Assembly (NCBI GenBank): GCA_902479095.1
Contig: CABSNL010000081.1
Location: 1-6,841, forward strand
DNA: 6,841 bases
Direction of reading: 5' to 3'
Origin: an uncultured Collinsella sp.
Lineage (GTDB): Bacteria > Actinomycetota > Coriobacteriia > Coriobacteriales > Coriobacteriaceae
Shown: positions 5,487 to 6,841 of the stretch, piece after piece
Layout of the letters: every line of letters begins with the position of its first letter
Numbering within the stretch: position 1 is the stretch's first letter
Program-made: the position numbers and the translations under genes
The notes under the pieces: generated by a model
What the model was told of the DNA's origin: nothing
Seen by the model: the letters and a program-made list of their open reading frames with translations, nothing else
The model's database searches: none

Positions 5487-6841
5487 ATGGCTGAGCAACT
5501 TTCGCTGTTTGGTTCGCCGGAACCGGAGGAGGCTCCGGCCACGCCCGAGCCTGCTGTTGCCCCGGCCAAGTCCGAGCCTGTACCTGAGCCCGTCGCCGCC
5601 TACGCGAGCGTAGTCCTGGACATTCCGACGCGTGCGCTGTCCGAGCCATTCGCCTACGGCATCCCGGAAACTCTTGCCTACGAGGCGCAGATCGGATCCA
5701 CGGTCCTGGTCCACTTTGGTAACCGTGCGGCCGCGGGCTATATCGTCGACATTGCGTCTGAGCTGGGTGACCTGCAGGGCAACAGCGCTCTCGATCCCGC
5801 GCGTATCAAGCCTATCGAGGCTATCCTCAGCAAGCCGCTGTTTACCGCAGAGGCCGCCCGTATCGCACGCTGGATGAGCCGCGAGTACGTCGCGACGCTT
5901 TCCGAGTGCCTGCGCCTGTTCTTGCCACCGGGTGGAAGCCCGCGCGTGGTCAAAGGCGACGACGGCGTGTGGACTGTCGAGCGCCCTGCCGTCAAACCCA
6001 TCCAAAACCGCTGGGTCATGCTTACGCCCGAGGGTTTCGACTACACGCCGCCCAAGACCGCGGTCCGCCAGCGTCAGCTCATCGAGGCGCTCCAGTGCGG
6101 CCCGGTCACGACGCGCGATCTCAACCTGCTTTACAACAGCATGTCGGCGACCATCAAGGCGCTTGAAAAGCGCGGCGTCGTGGTGGTGGAGGAGCGCCGT
6201 GCCTGGCGCGGTTGCAGCGAGCAGACTACGCTGTCCTCAGCGAGCGGCAAAGCGCCGGTCGCACTTACGAACGGCCAGCAGCAGGCGCTCGCGCAGATTG
6301 ATCGCGCCCGTCTGGACGCTCATGGCGACGTGGTGCTTGTCGACGGCGTCACTGGCTCCGGCAAAACCGAGGTCTACCTCTCGGCGATTGAGCGCGTGCT
6401 GGCGGCCGGCCGTTCGGCCTGCGTGCTCGTGCCCGAGATCTCGCTGACGGCCCAGACCGTCGGCCGCTTCCGCTCGCGTTTTGGCGAGACGGTCGCCGTG
6501 TTCCATTCGCGCCTCTCGGCCGGCGAGCGCCTGGACCAGTGGGATATGGTCGCCAGCGGTGCGGCCCGCGTGGTCGTCGGCGCCCGCTCGGCGCTCTTTT
6601 GTCCGCTCAGCGACCTTGGTCTCATCATCATCGACGAGGAGCACGAGACCAGTTACAAGCAGGGCTCCAGTCCGCGCTACCATGCGCGCGAGGTGGCGGC
6701 CGAGATGGCGCGACGCTACCGCTGCCCGCTCGTGTTGGGCTCCGCCACGCCTTCTGCCGAGGCCCTCGACCGCTGCCGCCGTGGCACGTATAACGGTGCC
6801 ACCTGGACGCGCGTCGAGATGCCCGAGCGCCCGGGACACGC
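5487..6841 (+). CDS. priA: Primosomal protein N' (replication-restart helicase PriA), 3' part missing
   Basis: Recognises abandoned replication forks and D-loops and reloads the replisome; an SF2 3'-5' DNA helicase. 451 codons are present (family about 730 in E. coli) before the window ends. Visible parts: an N-terminal extension (1-38), the 3' DNA-binding domain (about 39-150, starting YASVVLDIPTRALSEPFAYGIP-like), a winged-helix region (about 188-237), and the first helicase lobe with Walker A GVTGSGKT at 287-294, LVPEISLTAQ at 314-323, FHSRLSAGER at 339-348, VVGARSALF at 363-371, Walker B DEEH at 383-386, SYKQ at 389-392, RYHAREVA at 397-404 and GSATPS at 418-423. The zinc-binding cysteines and second lobe would lie beyond the window. 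The Walker motifs are intact, unlike the degenerate PriA of mycobacteria. The extension begins MAEQLSLFG, containing QLSLF, and continues as a Pro/Ala/Glu-rich linker. The start is secure: AGGAGGT precedes it and no ATG, GTG or TTG codon occurs in frame over the following 40 residues. Confidence 0.97.
   Translation, partial: MAEQLSLFGSPEPEEAPATPEPAVAPAKSEPVPEPVAAYASVVLDIPTRALSEPFAYGIPETLAYEAQIGSTVLVHFGNRAAAGYIVDIASELGDLQGNSALDPARIKPIEAILSKPLFTAEAARIARWMSREYVATLSECLRLFLPPGGSPRVVKGDDGVWTVERPAVKPIQNRWVMLTPEGFDYTPPKTAVRQRQLIEALQCGPVTTRDLNLLYNSMSATIKALEKRGVVVVEERRAWRGCSEQTTLSSASGKAPVALTNGQQQALAQIDRARLDAHGDVVLVDGVTGSGKTEVYLSAIERVLAAGRSACVLVPEISLTAQTVGRFRSRFGETVAVFHSRLSAGERLDQWDMVASGAARVVVGARSALFCPLSDLGLIIIDEEHETSYKQGSSPRYHAREVAAEMARRYRCPLVLGSATPSAEALDRCRRGTYNGATWTRVEMPERPGH

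Overview
The window reads as one end of a draft contig from a high-GC Gram-positive bacterium, most likely a gut actinobacterium of the class Coriobacteriia (Collinsella-like). This rests on GC-rich codon use, a fused ACT-containing iron-sulfur serine dehydratase, and dense intergenic inverted repeats. The placement is inference, since no rRNA or lineage-specific marker is present. Bases 1-43 are not biological: they are an Illumina Nextera i7 adapter with its index, so the true sequence begins at 44.

Layout. 44-261 holds the possible start of a Gln/His/Pro-rich protein on the minus strand, cut by the contig end, with a consensus -10 box (317-322) ahead of it. A perfect 34-bp palindrome (366-399) separates it from the next gene. 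411-2018 (minus) is a 535-residue single-chain L-serine dehydratase. 2019-2362 is a gene-free stretch with a 121-bp inverted-repeat element and the metK terminator. 2363-3643 (minus) is metK, S-adenosylmethionine synthetase. 3644-3921 is a divergent promoter region with a leader hairpin for metK, an 80-bp inverted repeat, and the gltX promoter. 3922-5397 (plus) is gltX, glutamyl-tRNA synthetase, closed by an intrinsic terminator. 5487-6841 (plus) is the first 451 residues of priA, the replication-restart helicase, running off the window.

The genes are core housekeeping functions: serine breakdown to pyruvate, methyl-donor synthesis, glutamate charging of tRNA and replication restart. They do not form an evident pathway. 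metK and the dehydratase share a strand but are separated by a strong terminator, and gltX and priA are also separated by one.

I see no new multi-gene system here. The items most worth a second look are a sliding-clamp-type pentapeptide (QLSLF) at the extreme N-terminus of PriA on a disordered-looking linker, three different large inverted repeats in the three intergenic regions flanking the dehydratase and metK, a hairpin plus T-run in the metK leader, and the cysteine-rich C-terminal tail of the fused serine dehydratase.
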